Shown one piece after another: positions 24,146-35,998 of a DNA stretch of 64,000 nucleotides (within the stretch, counting starts at the first letter, position 1; every line of letters begins with the position of its first letter). This stretch comes from Emydura subglobosa (Eukaryota > Chordata > Testudines > Chelidae): assembly GCA_007922225.1 (NCBI GenBank), contig ML679958.1:57988838-58052837 (forward strand). The letters are read 5' to 3'. The translations under genes and the position numbers were made by a program. The notes beneath the pieces were generated by a model. The model made no database searches and had not been told where the DNA came from. It was given only the letters and a program-made list of their open reading frames with translations.

Positions 24146-24447
24146 GCCCTGGTCTACATTTACTTGGCGATTCGGCGGCAGTTGACGGGAGTTATGCAAG
24201 GTACGCAGAGTAGCTTGCATAACTCCCGTCAACTGCTGTGCTTCCCTTCTGCGCAGCGTCTTCACTGCACTGTGCTGCGCTGACGGGAACAGTGTTCCTG
24301 TCGACGCAGCGCTACGCCACTTGAGGGGGGGTGGTTTACCAGCGTCGACTTCTGCATCGACTGAGCGGGTCTTCACTGACCACACAATCGATCCAGATAG
24401 GTCGATCTGACGGCGGAGACTCTGCCCCTGTCACTATAGACATACCT
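24146..24447. mobile_element. Harbinger-like MITE with internal hairpin (copy B)
   Basis: The left end is GCCCTGGTCTACATTTACTT and the right end TATAGACATACCT. The hairpin at about 24,179-24,236 has arms CAGTTGACGGGAGTTATGCA and TGCATAACTCCCGTCAACTG. It is opposite in orientation to copy A. Confidence 0.75.
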
Positions 24448-25653
24448 GTATAGACAGAACTTGCCCAAACTTTAGCTAGTCCATGAACTGAACCAACTTG
24501 CAGCCCTTTTTAACTTCAGCTCAGTTCAGATAACTGAACTTTCAGCCTCTCTTCTTGTCTCCCCCAATACGGCAGTGGTTCCCTGCCTCCGATCAGTCAA
24601 GCTACACTTCCAGTTGCTAAATTTCCCTAGCCATTTCCTTGAATGCTAGAGTGCAGGCTAGGCCATGTGTCCCTTAACTCCCCTGCACAGGAAACACAGT
24701 CTGTGGGGCCCAATGCACAGGAGTAAGCAGAAAGGGACAGAGAACAGATAGAGCTTTGGCTCTGCCCTTCCAATGTGCCTGCCAGCCTGGCTGAACTGGC
24801 GTAAGGTGGAGGTGACAATTTGCTATTCGTATAGGGCAGCAGCAGATTACTGTACTATCGAGCTAGAATTGCTTTCCCGGGGGGTAGTGCTGCAATGTGG
24901 CACCCATTACCATACGCAGCATTTTTGTCACACCAATTACTATGGGTTGTGTCTTTGTAGCTCCCATTTCTACAGCTTTGTAGCTTTTCATGTCTGTGAA
25001 ACTGACTTCTTCCTTCATGGACTTGTATTTGGTCAAATTTGCCTGAATTTTTGTGCAACTTTATTTCCTTTTTCACTCTGGATCTTCTAATCATTTTTGC
25101 TCCCGTCATCTCATTCTAGGATCTCATTTTCCTGACACCTCTTTATGAAATCTGTCTGATACAGTAAAAATGCCTCTTTCTTATCCTTCATTGTTTTGCA
25201 AGTGCATTTTTATCCATATTTGCCTTTGTTGGTTCCCTTTGGACCCAGTTCTGCTCCCCTTACTCATGCTGAGGAGTAGCTGCTTACTAAACAAGTTGCC
25301 TTGAAATCAAATGGTCCACTTGTGTAGCAAGTTACCACTCAGTGTAAGTAGGACTGGTGGAATCAGGCACTTGGTATTTACTACTAGATAGCACTCGCAG
25401 CCACTTGGCTATGCAGCCATCTATCTTTGAACACCTGCTATTTCTACAAAGCACATTTCCTTTTCATTCCTTTTATCCACTCTATCTTTACTGCAATGCA
25501 TCTCACATTCTCTCAAAACCGGATCAGCGGAAATCCAAATATATGCAATGTCTTAACATGGTCGACGAATGTGAAGCATTGCCATCCTCAGCCTTTTGGT
25601 CTTTCAGTAACCTGCAGCAGACAGACAGAAGGATACAGCTCCTTTAAATTGAG
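24448..25653. other. Unassigned intergenic sequence
   Basis: No gene or known repeat was recognised. The frames at 24,773-25,090 and 25,357-25,678 show no domains. Confidence 0.3.
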
Positions 25654-25718
25654 AGCAAGAAGTTGTCTGGAATGTTAGCTCATGTTTTCCTAAAATAACC
25701 TCTGAACTATGTGCTTAA
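25654..25718 (+). repeat. 65-bp direct duplication, copy 2
   Basis: This is the second copy of the block at 23,684-23,748, 1,970 bp away in the same orientation. Confidence 0.95.
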
Positions 25719-26221
25719 ACTCAACACCTGAGGCAAAGTGGGAGTTGCTATTTAACATTGCACAGCTTCCAAAACAGTCCTCACATACTATGTGATTCAA
25801 ACCAGAAGGACAGAACTGCTGGCAGCATTTTAAGGATGACTAATGCAGCATTGCTAAAAACAACTTGAAGGGGTTTTCCATGAGCAAACCTCATTACAGG
25901 TACAGTATTGACTTTTCACCTGCTATATACAAGAACTTCACTATAACGTACGCCCTGCTGGGCTTTTAATCAGCACATACCACAGCTAGTAAAATGAACC
26001 ATAGCACTTTCATAAACAACCGCAGCACCCAATCCTTGTTAACACCATTTTATATGCCAAAAGTCACCATCACAGAAGAAATGCATAGAACTATGGAAAT
26101 GGAGCTTAAAGAGTGTGGAGTAGGCACAAAAGAGGAACAAGAGTAGAATGTAATATGTATTGTATAAATGGATACCAACATATAAGGGCTCAAGAAAAAG
26201 ATGTAGCAAATAACTCATCAA
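25719..26221. other. Unassigned intergenic sequence
   Basis: No gene or repeat was recognised. Confidence 0.3.
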
Positions 26222-26590
26222 AAGAGCTTGTTGGAGAAATTTGGATGGAACCATAGTCTGTCAGAATATGCAGTTCCATCATCATCAAAATGTTTTGCAA
26301 AATCAGGTTGTTTTCACTGGAATTTCGTTCAGGGGCAAAGTTCTGACAATGATGAAACATCCCATTTTGACTTTTTCTGAATAAAACATTTTGTTTTGAA
26401 AAAAAAAAAAAAAAGTTGGAATTGAAAACAGTGTTTTGATTGACCTGAAACAAAAAACAAACAAAATATGGAATTTTTCTTCATGAAGAATTTTGAAATT
26501 TTCAGTTTTCGTTCCGATTCAGAACAAAGCCAAATTTAGAAATCTCAAAATTCTTTGCACAATGGAAATTTTGACCTCTACACAGCTCTA
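26222..26590. mobile_element. AGAGCTGG-family hAT-like MITE, degraded
   Basis: The termini are AAGAGCTTGTTGG and ACACAGCTCTA. The A/T-rich interior has AAATTTTGAC-type runs like the 21.7-kb copy, plus an A-run at 26,399-26,414. No target-site duplication remains. Confidence 0.5.
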
Positions 26591-27530
26591 TGAACCCATA
26601 GGGGAAGCATAGTATCTGACTTTTCAAACTTGTTCAATGAATGTTTTGTATGCACAAACTTTAGACTTATGGACTCCTTATGAACTGTTCACTGAGAACA
26701 TACCTTTGAGTATTTGATGTTTGGAGACCAATGTTGAAACTGTGTGATTCATCACATGGGACTGTTTGTGCACCGTGGGTGGGTGACCCAACATTTATAA
26801 ATTACTTGTGCTCTCACATGAAGTTAATTTGATTTTCTTATTTAAATTTATTTTGTTTTAGGATTACCCAAATCAAAGTCACTTCTCAATAATACTCAGA
26901 CAAACAAAAACATTGCTTGCCTAAGTGATGATGAGAAACAAATAAAGAGATGTGTAATTGTGATTGAAATGAAATTCTGCTTAGAAGTTATCAAAATGCC
27001 TGTGGATGACCTCTCACTATGAGACATGCTCTATCAGCAGCTGAAGTTAATGAGAGCCACATGGGCATATTTGGGAGTGTAATTTGACCCTAAATATCTT
27101 TCTATTTGTCTTTCTATCTCCAGGTTTTCCACAGTGCCCATTACCACAGTATCTAAGCATTGCCCCCATTAATTAGATCAAGGTCCCCATCATGGAGTCT
27201 TCTCCTATAATCAGGGAGGGGAGAAAAACAGACTTTGCTGGAGTTCTGTTGGTGGGCCATGGAGGAGGTCATTGCCATTAATGATTCTGAAGAGGAGGAA
27301 TAAGGCTTTGAACTGGCAATGGAAGTAGACTTGCAGCCAGGACAGAGAGTGGAGCAGAGGGTTTCACTGTCAATGGCAGCCAAGTTCATTGAGGAGGTGG
27401 CCAAATTCTGAACAAGACAGAGCATTTGACTTGCCTCACAGTCAGCAAATTGTAGTGATCCAGTCTGAAGGGGAGGAATGCACTGTAGTTAAACCCTAGT
27501 CTGGAAAGAAGGGGAAACAACATTTATTAA
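26591..27530. other. Unassigned intergenic sequence
   Basis: No gene or repeat was recognised. The minus-strand frame at 27,153-27,425 has no recognised domain. Confidence 0.3.
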
Positions 27531-28245
27531 AATGATAATAATGGGCGACTTCAATAAACTGGTCAAACGGCACTAGGGGACAAGGTTTAGAGATGCCATT
27601 TCCCACCACCTTACATGGATTGCTTCTTGGAACTGCTAACTATAGAGCACACAAGAGAAGAGGCTATATTCCTAAGTAATGGTTTAAAAAGTAACTATAG
27701 CTAAGTCATAGTGCCCACGACATGTGGTAATTAAGCCTGATCTCTTCAGGGGGAAAGTCATACCAAAAGCTCGCACTGTGACACTAAGCTTCAGAAAGGG
27801 CAACTTAAAAAAAAATAAAATAAATAAGGAAGCTAATTGAAAAACCCCTAATACCAAAAGTAAGGAAATTAAAATCTGTAGACTGAACACAAGGCTACCT
27901 AAGCACAGTGTAACAGGGACAGTGCAAAGGAAAAGTGATAAAAGGAAATATCGCTTTAAAAACACATTACATAACCAGCCTCTGGAATTCATTGCCATGG
28001 GAGTTGTTGAGGTCAAGAACCTGGAGGGACTCAGGAAAAGGACACATTATATTAGATAATGAGAACATCTAATAATATTAGATAGGATAAGACAACATAC
28101 ATTATTGAAAGAAAAAGTTATAAACTCCGAGCCATTGCAATAAGCCTACCTTTAACGAAAGGAGGTTATGCAGAAATTTTCCCGATTAACAGGGGTTACT
28201 TGCACCTGCCTCTGAAGCATCTGGTCCTGGCCATATCACCACTTG
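27531..28245 (+). mobile_element. Internally deleted CR1 LINE
   Basis: The 5' part carries the endonuclease motif IMGDFN at about 27,538-27,555, in the expected GDFN context. By about 27,960 the sequence is already at the 3' tail: a LWNSLP-like block at about 27,978-27,998, then CCTGCCTCTGAAGCATCTGG (28,207-28,226). Most of the RT is missing. Confidence 0.7.
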
Positions 28246-28249
28246 TTTG

Positions 28250-29299
28250 ATCTGGAAAGTGCCATGTTCTTATGCAAAAGGTAGCAAAAGTTGCCATTCA
28301 CCAAGTGCATCCTTAAGGCCAGAGGTGTTTCCGCAGGTCCCTCTCTCTCTTCTGGGGCCCTCAGAAGCACCATATAGTCTCTCTTAGAGTTATCACCAGC
28401 TGTCCCCTGAAAAAGGGTTGGTAGCTCAAAGTAATTCAAAATAGTCCTCAGTGTCCCAAACACAAGGTCCATCACAGTAGCCCCATAGATCAAACCCATT
28501 TCCAATGCTCCTGTCATCTATGGCAACCTTGTTCTGTTTAGCAGAAGCCTCACCTTGCAGCTCTGCCTACCTTCCTCTGTGCACATGCTCCCTGTTCTGA
28601 GAGGGAAAGCAGTATATATATACTAGCCTCTTTTTGAAAGCTTATTCTGATTGGCTGAGAGAGAAGGGAGCACTGCCCAACCCCACACCACAGGGCTCCT
28701 GATCCCAGGTTCTTAAAGTGATGGGGTCCTGGGATCTTCCCATCTCACTGCTAACTCCCCAGGACCACCTCCTCTCTCCCAGCTCCAGCTGGTTTCTGGT
28801 CCTCTGCTGACACCAACATCCTTGAAACAGGGTCTTCTGGGCCCCCTTACTCTTGAAGGGCCCCTACACTCTGTTACATAAAACCAAGCTACGTCATGAA
28901 AAGTCTCCTTTCTCATCCAATAAATGACCTGGAACTAATGCAAATATTATTTTTGCACAGTTTTGCATAACTTTTTCCCTCCTTATCACACAACACTATT
29001 AAAATCTAATTGTTCCCAGACTGAGGGAAAGCAGACCTGGGGTAGTTTTATTGCATCAATGTTCTTTGAATATGTAAATAAAGATACCGAGGTAAGAGTT
29101 GCTCAACTACAGAGGCTTTTTACACTCTATATTTATCACACCCTTCAAGCTAAATAAAAACACCCTTTACATTTGACAAGTTTAAGAACATGCCCAGCAA
29201 ATGATAATCAAAATTCCTTGAATCTAAAGCCTTCCCCCACAGCTCAATTTTATACACAGGGCTACTCACAGAGATCACATAAGAGCATCTAGGGTAACA
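28250..29299. other. Unassigned; possibly an LTR-type repeat at 28,250-28,900
   Basis: The first part reads like a moderately GC-rich dispersed repeat with a short TATATATATAC run near 28,615. No termini were found. The rest is unassigned. Confidence 0.25.
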
Positions 29300-29552
29300 T
29301 TTTCAAAAAGCAATTCAGTAATTTAGGAGCCTAAATCCCAATTTTCAAAAAAGACAGCCAGTCAGAAGTGGGATTTTCTATGACACGTAGGGTTCAAAGT
29401 GCCTAAAAACCAGATTTTTAAGGCTAATTAGGCACGTAAAGATGCAGCTAGGTGCCTACTGGCATTTTCAAAAATGCCTATAATCTGGCTTTAAATCATT
29501 TTTGAAAATGTGACCTCGGCTCCTAAGTCAGGTTGGTACTTTTGAAAAATCT
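29300..29552. repeat. Fold-back element cluster (TTTTCAAAA-type arms)
   Basis: It shows repeated arms ACATTTTCAAAAAGC, CCCAATTTTCAAAAAAG, GGCATTTTCAAAAATGCC and CATTTTTGAAAATGTGAC with TTAGGAGCCTAAAT-type pieces. It is probably two overlapping copies. Confidence 0.5.
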
Positions 29553-30639
29553 TTCCCGTAAGCTGAAGGAAAGAGCTCTTTTCCCCTCGTGGCCTCCTTC
29601 AGGGTGCAGTTTGAGGTACAGTTTAGCTTCTTTAGCAGGGTTCCTTGAACTGGCTGCAACCTAAATGGAGACAAATTGGACGCTGGCTCCTGTTGCTTGC
29701 AGGTTTTATTTAAGCAAAGTCTCTTTATTAGACACAAAACCTCGGAGCATTTGAAGTTCTCTATTGTGGCACTTCAGCAAGTCAAATGCTGGAAATCGAT
29801 GCAGAGCTTTGCAAACTAAAGTCTGAGGTGAAGGGGCCCCAGTATGAGGTGCCACCAGATCATACGGAAGATGGAGCTGGCTATTTCCATCTTCATCTTT
29901 TTCATGAGCTGCAGACAGCACTTGCTCCAGCAGCTCTTTCCTTTAGGGCTCTGTTTGCAAAGCAATCCAAAACGTCTTTCAGCTACTCAGCCTGATAAAG
30001 CATTTAAAACAGAGAGAATTGGAGCTGATGCAAGAACTACTGAACACAAACCAGGTTACATTTGTTTTACTTCAACCAATGTTTCAATGATTACCACCAA
30101 CTTTGCAAGGTTCTTATGCGAGGTCACATGTAGGATGCTGAGAATCTCTAACTAAATGTCTAGGTCCATTGAAATAATGGAACAGAAAGAAATCCAGAAG
30201 AAGAAAAGCAGTTCATAATCAGCAATGAAGTGAACAAATGGTCTTTCATTGAAATCTAGCCCATTTGTGTTTCAAAATTAATATGACTGAATTAAATCCG
30301 GCTTTCAGAAGGGCGACGAGCTATCTGTTGTTTATGGTACAATATGAAACTGCAGTCCTACTTGCTTTTAGCATTGAAACAGGAACGCATTTGAGCAATG
30401 GAAGGTTACTTGCCCAGTTGATTATTTATTAAGCATTTACTTTTTATGTGTTTTTATTCCATTATTTTAATAAGTCTAAAAAGTGGTTGTCAGCTTCATA
30501 ATTGTGACTTCACATCAGAGCCCATCAACAGTGATGGCTGAACATTGCTGATATAAAACAAACAGAACAATCCCCACTGATGTTTGAAAAGCACCTCTTG
30601 TAAGGTTCCCAGACCTACGTACATTTCACCTAACCAGCT
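29553..30639. other. Unassigned sequence, partly repeat-free
   Basis: No gene was seen. The block at about 30,180-30,490 is AT-rich and without repeat signatures. Confidence 0.3.
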
Positions 30640-30962
30640 AGAGCTAAATCCTGTGGGGAGTGACTGATGAGGAGGTTCAGAGCTGGGCTCTGAAGGCAGC
30701 AGCCATGGAGCTTCCTGCAGCCAGGGGAGGTTCCCAGAGGTGGGGCTGATCTCCCTCCAAGAGCAGCCCTGCAGGGGAAGAGGAAGTCCCATCCTTCCCC
30801 AGCCCAGCTGGGACTAAGAGCCAGATCCTGGTGCATGGTAGGAGCCCCCAGCTGGGGCGTCCCCAACTCTGCCCCTCCTCTCCAATAGGTAGATTTCACA
30901 GGGAAGGTCTGATTTCACAGTCCAGCATGCATTTTTCATGGCTGTGAATTTGGTAGGGCCCT
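30640..30962. mobile_element. Right part of a GC-rich DNA element
   Basis: It has a GC-rich interior with CAGC-type units, then GATTTCACAGTCCAGCATGC and a terminus GTGAATTTGGTAGGGCCCT. I recognise this terminus from a turtle MITE family. The left end is not identifiable. Confidence 0.45.
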
Positions 30963-31981
30963 CCTCATATCCTTTCATAGGATGACTATGGTGGCTCAAG
31001 GGAAATCCAAACCATGTGTTTTGGGGGAGAAGGGAGCGCTCATGACCACTTTCATATCACCAACTCCACTTGGCTACCCTCTGCACACCATACAACAGCC
31101 AGGAGAGGAAAGCACAGCAGCCAGCATATGAGTCTCTCCTGTTGGCACACTGCCCTGGAAAGGCTGCACCGATCAGTAATGATCTGGTAGAGCACGAGTT
31201 GTAGTTTATCTGCATATTTCCTAAGCAACCAAACACGTTTGATAATATCTATCAGGACAAAAAGGTACTGGACATTTTGAGTACAATTTAGCAATGTCCA
31301 TGAACTCAAGCAATTTGTTTTTCCTTTTTTTTTTTTTTTTTTTAAACTTTTGACTATTAACGTTCCAAAACCACCATGCAAAAAAATTTAACACATTCTA
31401 AAAAATTCTATTCTATTAGGAAAAAAATCTATTCTATTCTATTAACATTCTAAAAAAAACATACCAGAAAAATTTATCCAAGTGGAACTAAAATTATAAA
31501 TAGCAACAACCAGGCTCTCCACTGACATGAACACAGGATTCATAAATCTCTCTAAAAGCAGTACTTTTTCACATAGTTGGAATCTACCATTATGCAAATT
31601 AGTCCCATTTGTACAATCAAGGTTGATGCTATTAAAATCAATCTCATTTGCCAAAGCACATGAGAACAGTGCCTGGACTTGATAATTTTGCAGTTCAGAA
31701 GTCATCTTGGCATAGGTTCCTAACCTGAGGTTTACAGCAAGAAATCACATTGCATTTGGAAACTATATCCTTATAATTGTACTGAAAATTAACAACAGAC
31801 CTACCATTCATTTTTATTGGCACTTCCTGGTGCTTTAACTCCTTTATTTACTTTTATTCTGGGGCTGCCAGCTATTCCACCTAACTCCATCTCGACATTT
31901 TTTTCCCTCTACCTTCCTATTGTTGCCATAAGAATTTTTGTGTATCCAGAAAGAGAAAACAGACTTCCCAGGGACTTTCTG
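30963..31981. other. Unassigned intergenic sequence with poly(T)
   Basis: It holds a T run at 31,325-31,343 and short ATTCTATTCT repeats near 31,410-31,441. No gene was seen. Confidence 0.4.
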
Positions 31982-32168
31982 CGGAGCTGGTCAAAAACTT
32001 TTGATTAAAAGTTTTTGCAAACATTTTTCAAAATTTTAAAACATAGGAGAGTAATTGAATGTTTTTGAAAATTTGAAATTTCAGCCAAAAAAAACCCAAA
32101 CAAACAAACAAATTCCCCCCCACCCACCCAAAAATCACTAAATTTTTCTGCCTTTTCAACCAGCTCTT
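31982..32168. mobile_element. AGAGCTGG-family hAT-like MITE, short copy
   Basis: The left end is CGGAGCTGGTCAAAAAC and the right end CAACCAGCTCTT, which are inverted. The interior is AAAATTTT-rich. No clear target-site duplication. Confidence 0.5.
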
Positions 32169-32289
32169 CCTCCCCATAATGTTTCCCCATTAATTGGTCA
32201 CCACTGACACCCAACTCTGACCTGTTGCCCTATCCAGGGACAAGGATGCAAACCTGCACCAACTCAAGACAATGGGAGTTGTGTCACTG

Positions 32290-32362
32290 GTATAATTTGG
32301 ATTTAAACTAGGCCCCAACATTTTCATAATGGGTCTGATCCAAAGCCCATTGAAGTCAATGG
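32290..32362. repeat. Fold-back element fragment
   Basis: CTGATCCAAAGCCCATTGAA and TCAATGGAAAGAGT form a partial palindrome with a CCATTGAAGTCAATGG-type core. Confidence 0.45.
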
Positions 32363-32365
32363 AAA

Positions 32366-33087
32366 GAGTCCCATTTACGATCAAGGCTGATGCCTCAAAT
32401 GTCACCACTATCTCAACATTACTAGGATCACAAAAGGACAAGATGCTACTGCTATCAAGTCAGCTTTCAAGGACTGGCACCACCTCTTAGAAGGAACCCA
32501 GTCCTGATAGACCACTAGAACCTGGAATACCTGTGAATTGCTAGATGCCTTAATCAATGCCAGAACTGCTGGTCTCTCTTCTTCCTTCACTTCTGCTTTC
32601 TGGTTATCTATCACTCAGAGACAAGAAACAGGAAGGTGGATTACCCTATCCCATAAAGGCAAATACCTTGAACCTGGCAAAGAGCCCTCTGTCACAGTGC
32701 TCAAGCCATCTAACTTTCTCAGTGGGATGACTGACAGCAGTCTGCTCCTTGATGACCTGCATTCACAACCCAGATCCACCAAACCCTGAACGATGCAGGT
32801 GCCAGACCCAACTCTCAGTTCTGACTACAGAGTGCATTCCTCTATTGCAAGGGTTGCATTGATGTTCCTGAGTGACAACTTTGGCTCCAGGTATTGACAC
32901 TATGCCACAATTCACCACTGGCAGGTCATTTTAGCCAATTAGAGACCTGGAATCTGGTCTCAAGGAGCATCTGGTGGCCAGGCCTACAAGCTTACGTCAA
33001 GGATTATGTAATGTCCTGCCTGATCAAGACCCCATGATCAAGATCCACAGACCATTTCCTGCGTCTGCCCATGCTTCTGCAGCCTGG
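32366..33087 (+). mobile_element. Ty3/gypsy pol fossil (RNase H and integrase N-terminus)
   Basis: The + strand shows gypsy RNase H signatures: PFTIKADASN from 32,371 (the TDAS-type start), then in another frame AIKSAFKDWHHLLEG near 32,440-32,490, and a LNQCQNCWSLFF block near 32,548-32,590. The integrase zinc-binding start follows as HNSPLAGHF (from 32,906), then WWPGLQAYVKDYVMSC. At least one frameshift and several stops separate these blocks. The order and motifs resemble the chromovirus/Sushi side of gypsy rather than the element at 39-44 kb. The second Cys of the zinc finger is not evident. RT, protease, gag and LTRs were not found. Confidence 0.75.
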
Positions 33088-33098
33088 GTATTCTACTG

Positions 33099-33211
33099 CA
33101 GTGTTTCTCAGCCTTTTTGATACCAGGGACCGGCTTGCTGTCTTCCTAAATTGCATCAGGGAGATCTCAGGGACCAGCATCAGTCCATGGACTGGTTGTT
33201 GAGAAACAGTG
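33099..33211. mobile_element. hAT-type MITE
   Basis: The termini CAGTGTTTCTCA and TGAGAAACAGTG are near-perfect inverted repeats, with GGGACCGGC and GGGACCAGC-like interior blocks. The candidate 8-bp flanks match at only 4 of 8 positions. Confidence 0.7.
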
Positions 33212-33329
33212 TATTATAGCGATGGACTTAATTGTAGAACAGCCACATTCCCTTGGATGCTCAGTAATCCTGGTGGTTGTCTCCTAACAAAGATGGCGCA
33301 CTTCATCCCATGCCATACTGTTCCTACCA

Positions 33330-33620
33330 CATGGGAGACAGCTCGGCTCTCACTGATTACTACATCTGTGTCACCTTTTAAAACCAGAGACTAACTCATT
33401 TGTCTATATAAGTTTGCTTGCTTTAACGCTCTCATTTCTTTTCTTAATTAATAAATCCTAAATTAGGTTAGACAAGTGTTGTCTCTGGTGTGAGATACAA
33501 ATTGACCTGGGGTAAATGACTGGTCTCTTGGGACTGGAAGCAACTTCACTCTTTTGTGATCTTTGGTGTATAGCAACTAACTAGCATTAAGTCCAGCTTG
33601 CCAGTAAATGGAGAAGACTG
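33330..33620 (+). repeat. LTR-like repeat (same family as 17 kb and 42 kb)
   Basis: The block TTAATTAATAAATCCTAAAT then TTGACCTGGGGTAAATGACT then GTCTCTTGGGACTGG corresponds to the reverse complement of 42,330-42,440. Confidence 0.5.
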
Positions 33621-34132
33621 TTAAAAGCTGCAGCTGACCTCATAGAAACTAGAAATGTCTGGTACCAGATATGTACCACATGTGCATCTACAGCTGAAAA
33701 GCTGACATGGAAATTGTAAAAGTTGAAATGCCTGAAAGCATCTGCTAACCATTCTGGGTCACCTGCGAAGGACAGTTAATTCTGCTTGTACTTGAACCAC
33801 AAAGACAGCCCAGCTGATGCATTTTTGTGTGCATTTCTTTATCTTTTCACCTGTATATAATTAATTAATTATTCTTAGGGGCAGACTGTCTGTGTGCAAG
33901 TGAAGGAGAGGGTACAGACAGCTCTTCTCCCCTTTCTTTGTACCCCTGCACAGAGCCCAGCCACAGTCACAGTCCTTGAACTGTGGAGCAAGGACTTCTC
34001 CAAGCTAACACTAGGTTCAGGAAGTGATGTACTGAGGGCGGGGCCATGATACTAGCCCACCCTCTGCATTGGCCAGTGCTGCTGGGCAAATGATGTGTGG
34101 TGGAGTTTCCACTCCAGTGTGCACTTCCAGAG
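33621..34132. other. Unassigned intergenic sequence
   Basis: No gene was seen. It may include the remainder of the LTR-like repeat. Confidence 0.3.
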
Positions 34133-34719
34133 CAGGTTGGATTGATTTAAACCAGTGATTTAAGTTTTAATCATGACTTAAAACAGCAAGCAATAACTTT
34201 AAAATGTATTATTTAAATCAATCTTGTTTTGCATTTGGATTTTGTAGTTCTTTTTCTAAAGGAAGGTTAATTCTCATTGGTAACATTTAAAATCATTAGT
34301 TGATTTTCAGCTAAATGTGGCCTTTTCACTAAACTTGGTGCTTCTTTATGCTAGCCAGGAGGTCATACTACACTTATTTAAGCACTTAGCTTACATTTAC
34401 ATTTATTCAGATACTTAGTTTTTATTATGTTAGAAAATGGTCAGTGATGCATTTCTTATTTACTAGATGATCACTTTTTAACTTATGAGCTATGTAAAGC
34501 TCTATTTGGAGGGAAGTGCAAATTAATTAAAAAGGCACAAACAGCATTTAATTCTTAAAAAATGAAACCAAGCAATATTAAATGTGCTGGATACATAAGA
34601 AAAAAACCCTCGAGTTCATCAAAACATCTTTTGCATTCAAAACTAAGATGGATTAAACAAAGGAAGTATTATCTATATTAGTGAATTGAATTGTTTGTTT
34701 CTGGCTCTGATGGCATGTT

Positions 34720-35395
34720 TACGCTACAGGAGCTTAGAGTGGATTGATGAGGCTGAGAAGAGGCCAGTTCCCTGGATAGGCCACAGCTGGGGAATTAGGT
34801 GGCCTAAGTAACCCCTGAATGATGAGGGAACCCAGCTGAGAAGGAACAGGTGGGACTCATATAAAGCCAGGAAGCTGGCAGCAGAAGGGAGCTGAAGAGA
34901 GGGAGCCTCTGGCTACTCTCTGGATGTTAGAGAAGGAAGCAAATCCAGGGGCAGAGCAGAAACCAGGAGTTCCAGGGCCTGAAGGGTTTATCTAGAAGGG
35001 GGGGGGAGGGTGGAGTGAAAGCCTGAGAGATGTGGAATAGGAAAAGGCCAAGTAAACAGCAGCAAGGTGGAACATCACAGATCTTAGCTGCTGATTAGAG
35101 GATCCCTGGGCTGGAACCTAGAGTAGAGGGAGGGTCTGGTTTCCTCTATTAGCCACTAGGGAAGTGGCACAGACAAGGCATTGAGAGAGAAGACTGCCAT
35201 TTTGGATGGACATACTTTGACAACCCCAGAAGGGGAAAAGCACACAGTGACCTGACCAGAGGTCAAGCCACAAAGAGAGAGAGAGCGGGGTGACAGGGTG
35301 CACAAGCAAGTGACAGAAGGGGAAGTTGGACCAGGAAGGAGCTAATCCCCAGAGCAACCAGTAGGAGGCACCCTAGAAGGGAGTGGACCATGTGA
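34720..35395. repeat. Unclassified repeat inserted in the hAT element
   Basis: A purine-rich, GC-richer block interrupts the A/T-rich hAT sequence, with GAAGG- and AGAG-type units and an end near GGACCATGTGACACTGGTC. The style suggests an LTR, but no termini were proved. Confidence 0.35.
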
Positions 35396-35754
35396 CACTG
35401 GTCATTATGTCCTTCAAGATTTAGCTTTTAAAACTAGCAGATGTCCTCCTCACATCTCATCTTAATTCACAGATGAGAAGAGGAAAACAAGCTTTTTTGC
35501 TTTTTCAGCTTCCAATTGGTTTCTCAACTTTGAATGAAATAGTCCTTTAACTGAAGAGGCCGAATAAACTGAAATGAAAATATTCTCTCTGTCCTTGCAG
35601 AAGAGGTTACTGCTGTCAAAAGCTGGGTTAGCTTTTCAACAAACTGTGGTTTCACATGCTTAGCCAGCGACTTCCACCAGTTCAACGCTTTGACTTCCTT
35701 TAGAACTTGGCAGCAAATATGGACTGCTTGATTTTTTTTTTAAATTTAATCTAA

Positions 35755-35998
35755 GGCCTGGTTTACACTTACCTGGCGATTCGGCAGCAGTCGACAGGAA
35801 TTACACAAGCTACACGGAGTAGCTTGCGTAACTCCTGTCGACTGCTGTGCTTCCCTTCTGCGTGGCGTCCTCACTGCACTGCGCCACTTAGGAGGTGGTT
35901 TTACAGCATCGACTTCTGGATCAATTGAGCAGGTCTACACTGATCCAGAAAGGTCTGATGGCGGCAGCAACTTTGCCGCCATCAATGTAGACATACCC
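35755..35998. mobile_element. Harbinger-like MITE with internal hairpin (copy C)
   Basis: It starts GGCCTGGTTTACACTTAC, ends ATGTAGACATACCC, and is flanked by perfect TAA duplications (35,752-35,754 and 35,999-36,001). The hairpin arms start CAGTCGACAGGAATTAC. This copy gives the best support for a 3-bp TWA target site. Confidence 0.85.

Noticed and set aside
26214..26598. 8-bp target duplication around the 26.2-kb AGAGCTGG copy
   Set aside because: Flanks CTCATCAA and TGAACCCA do not match.
33091..33219. 8-bp target duplication around the 33.1-kb hAT MITE
   Set aside because: TTCTACTG and TATTATAG agree at only four positions; the element call rests on its inverted ends instead.
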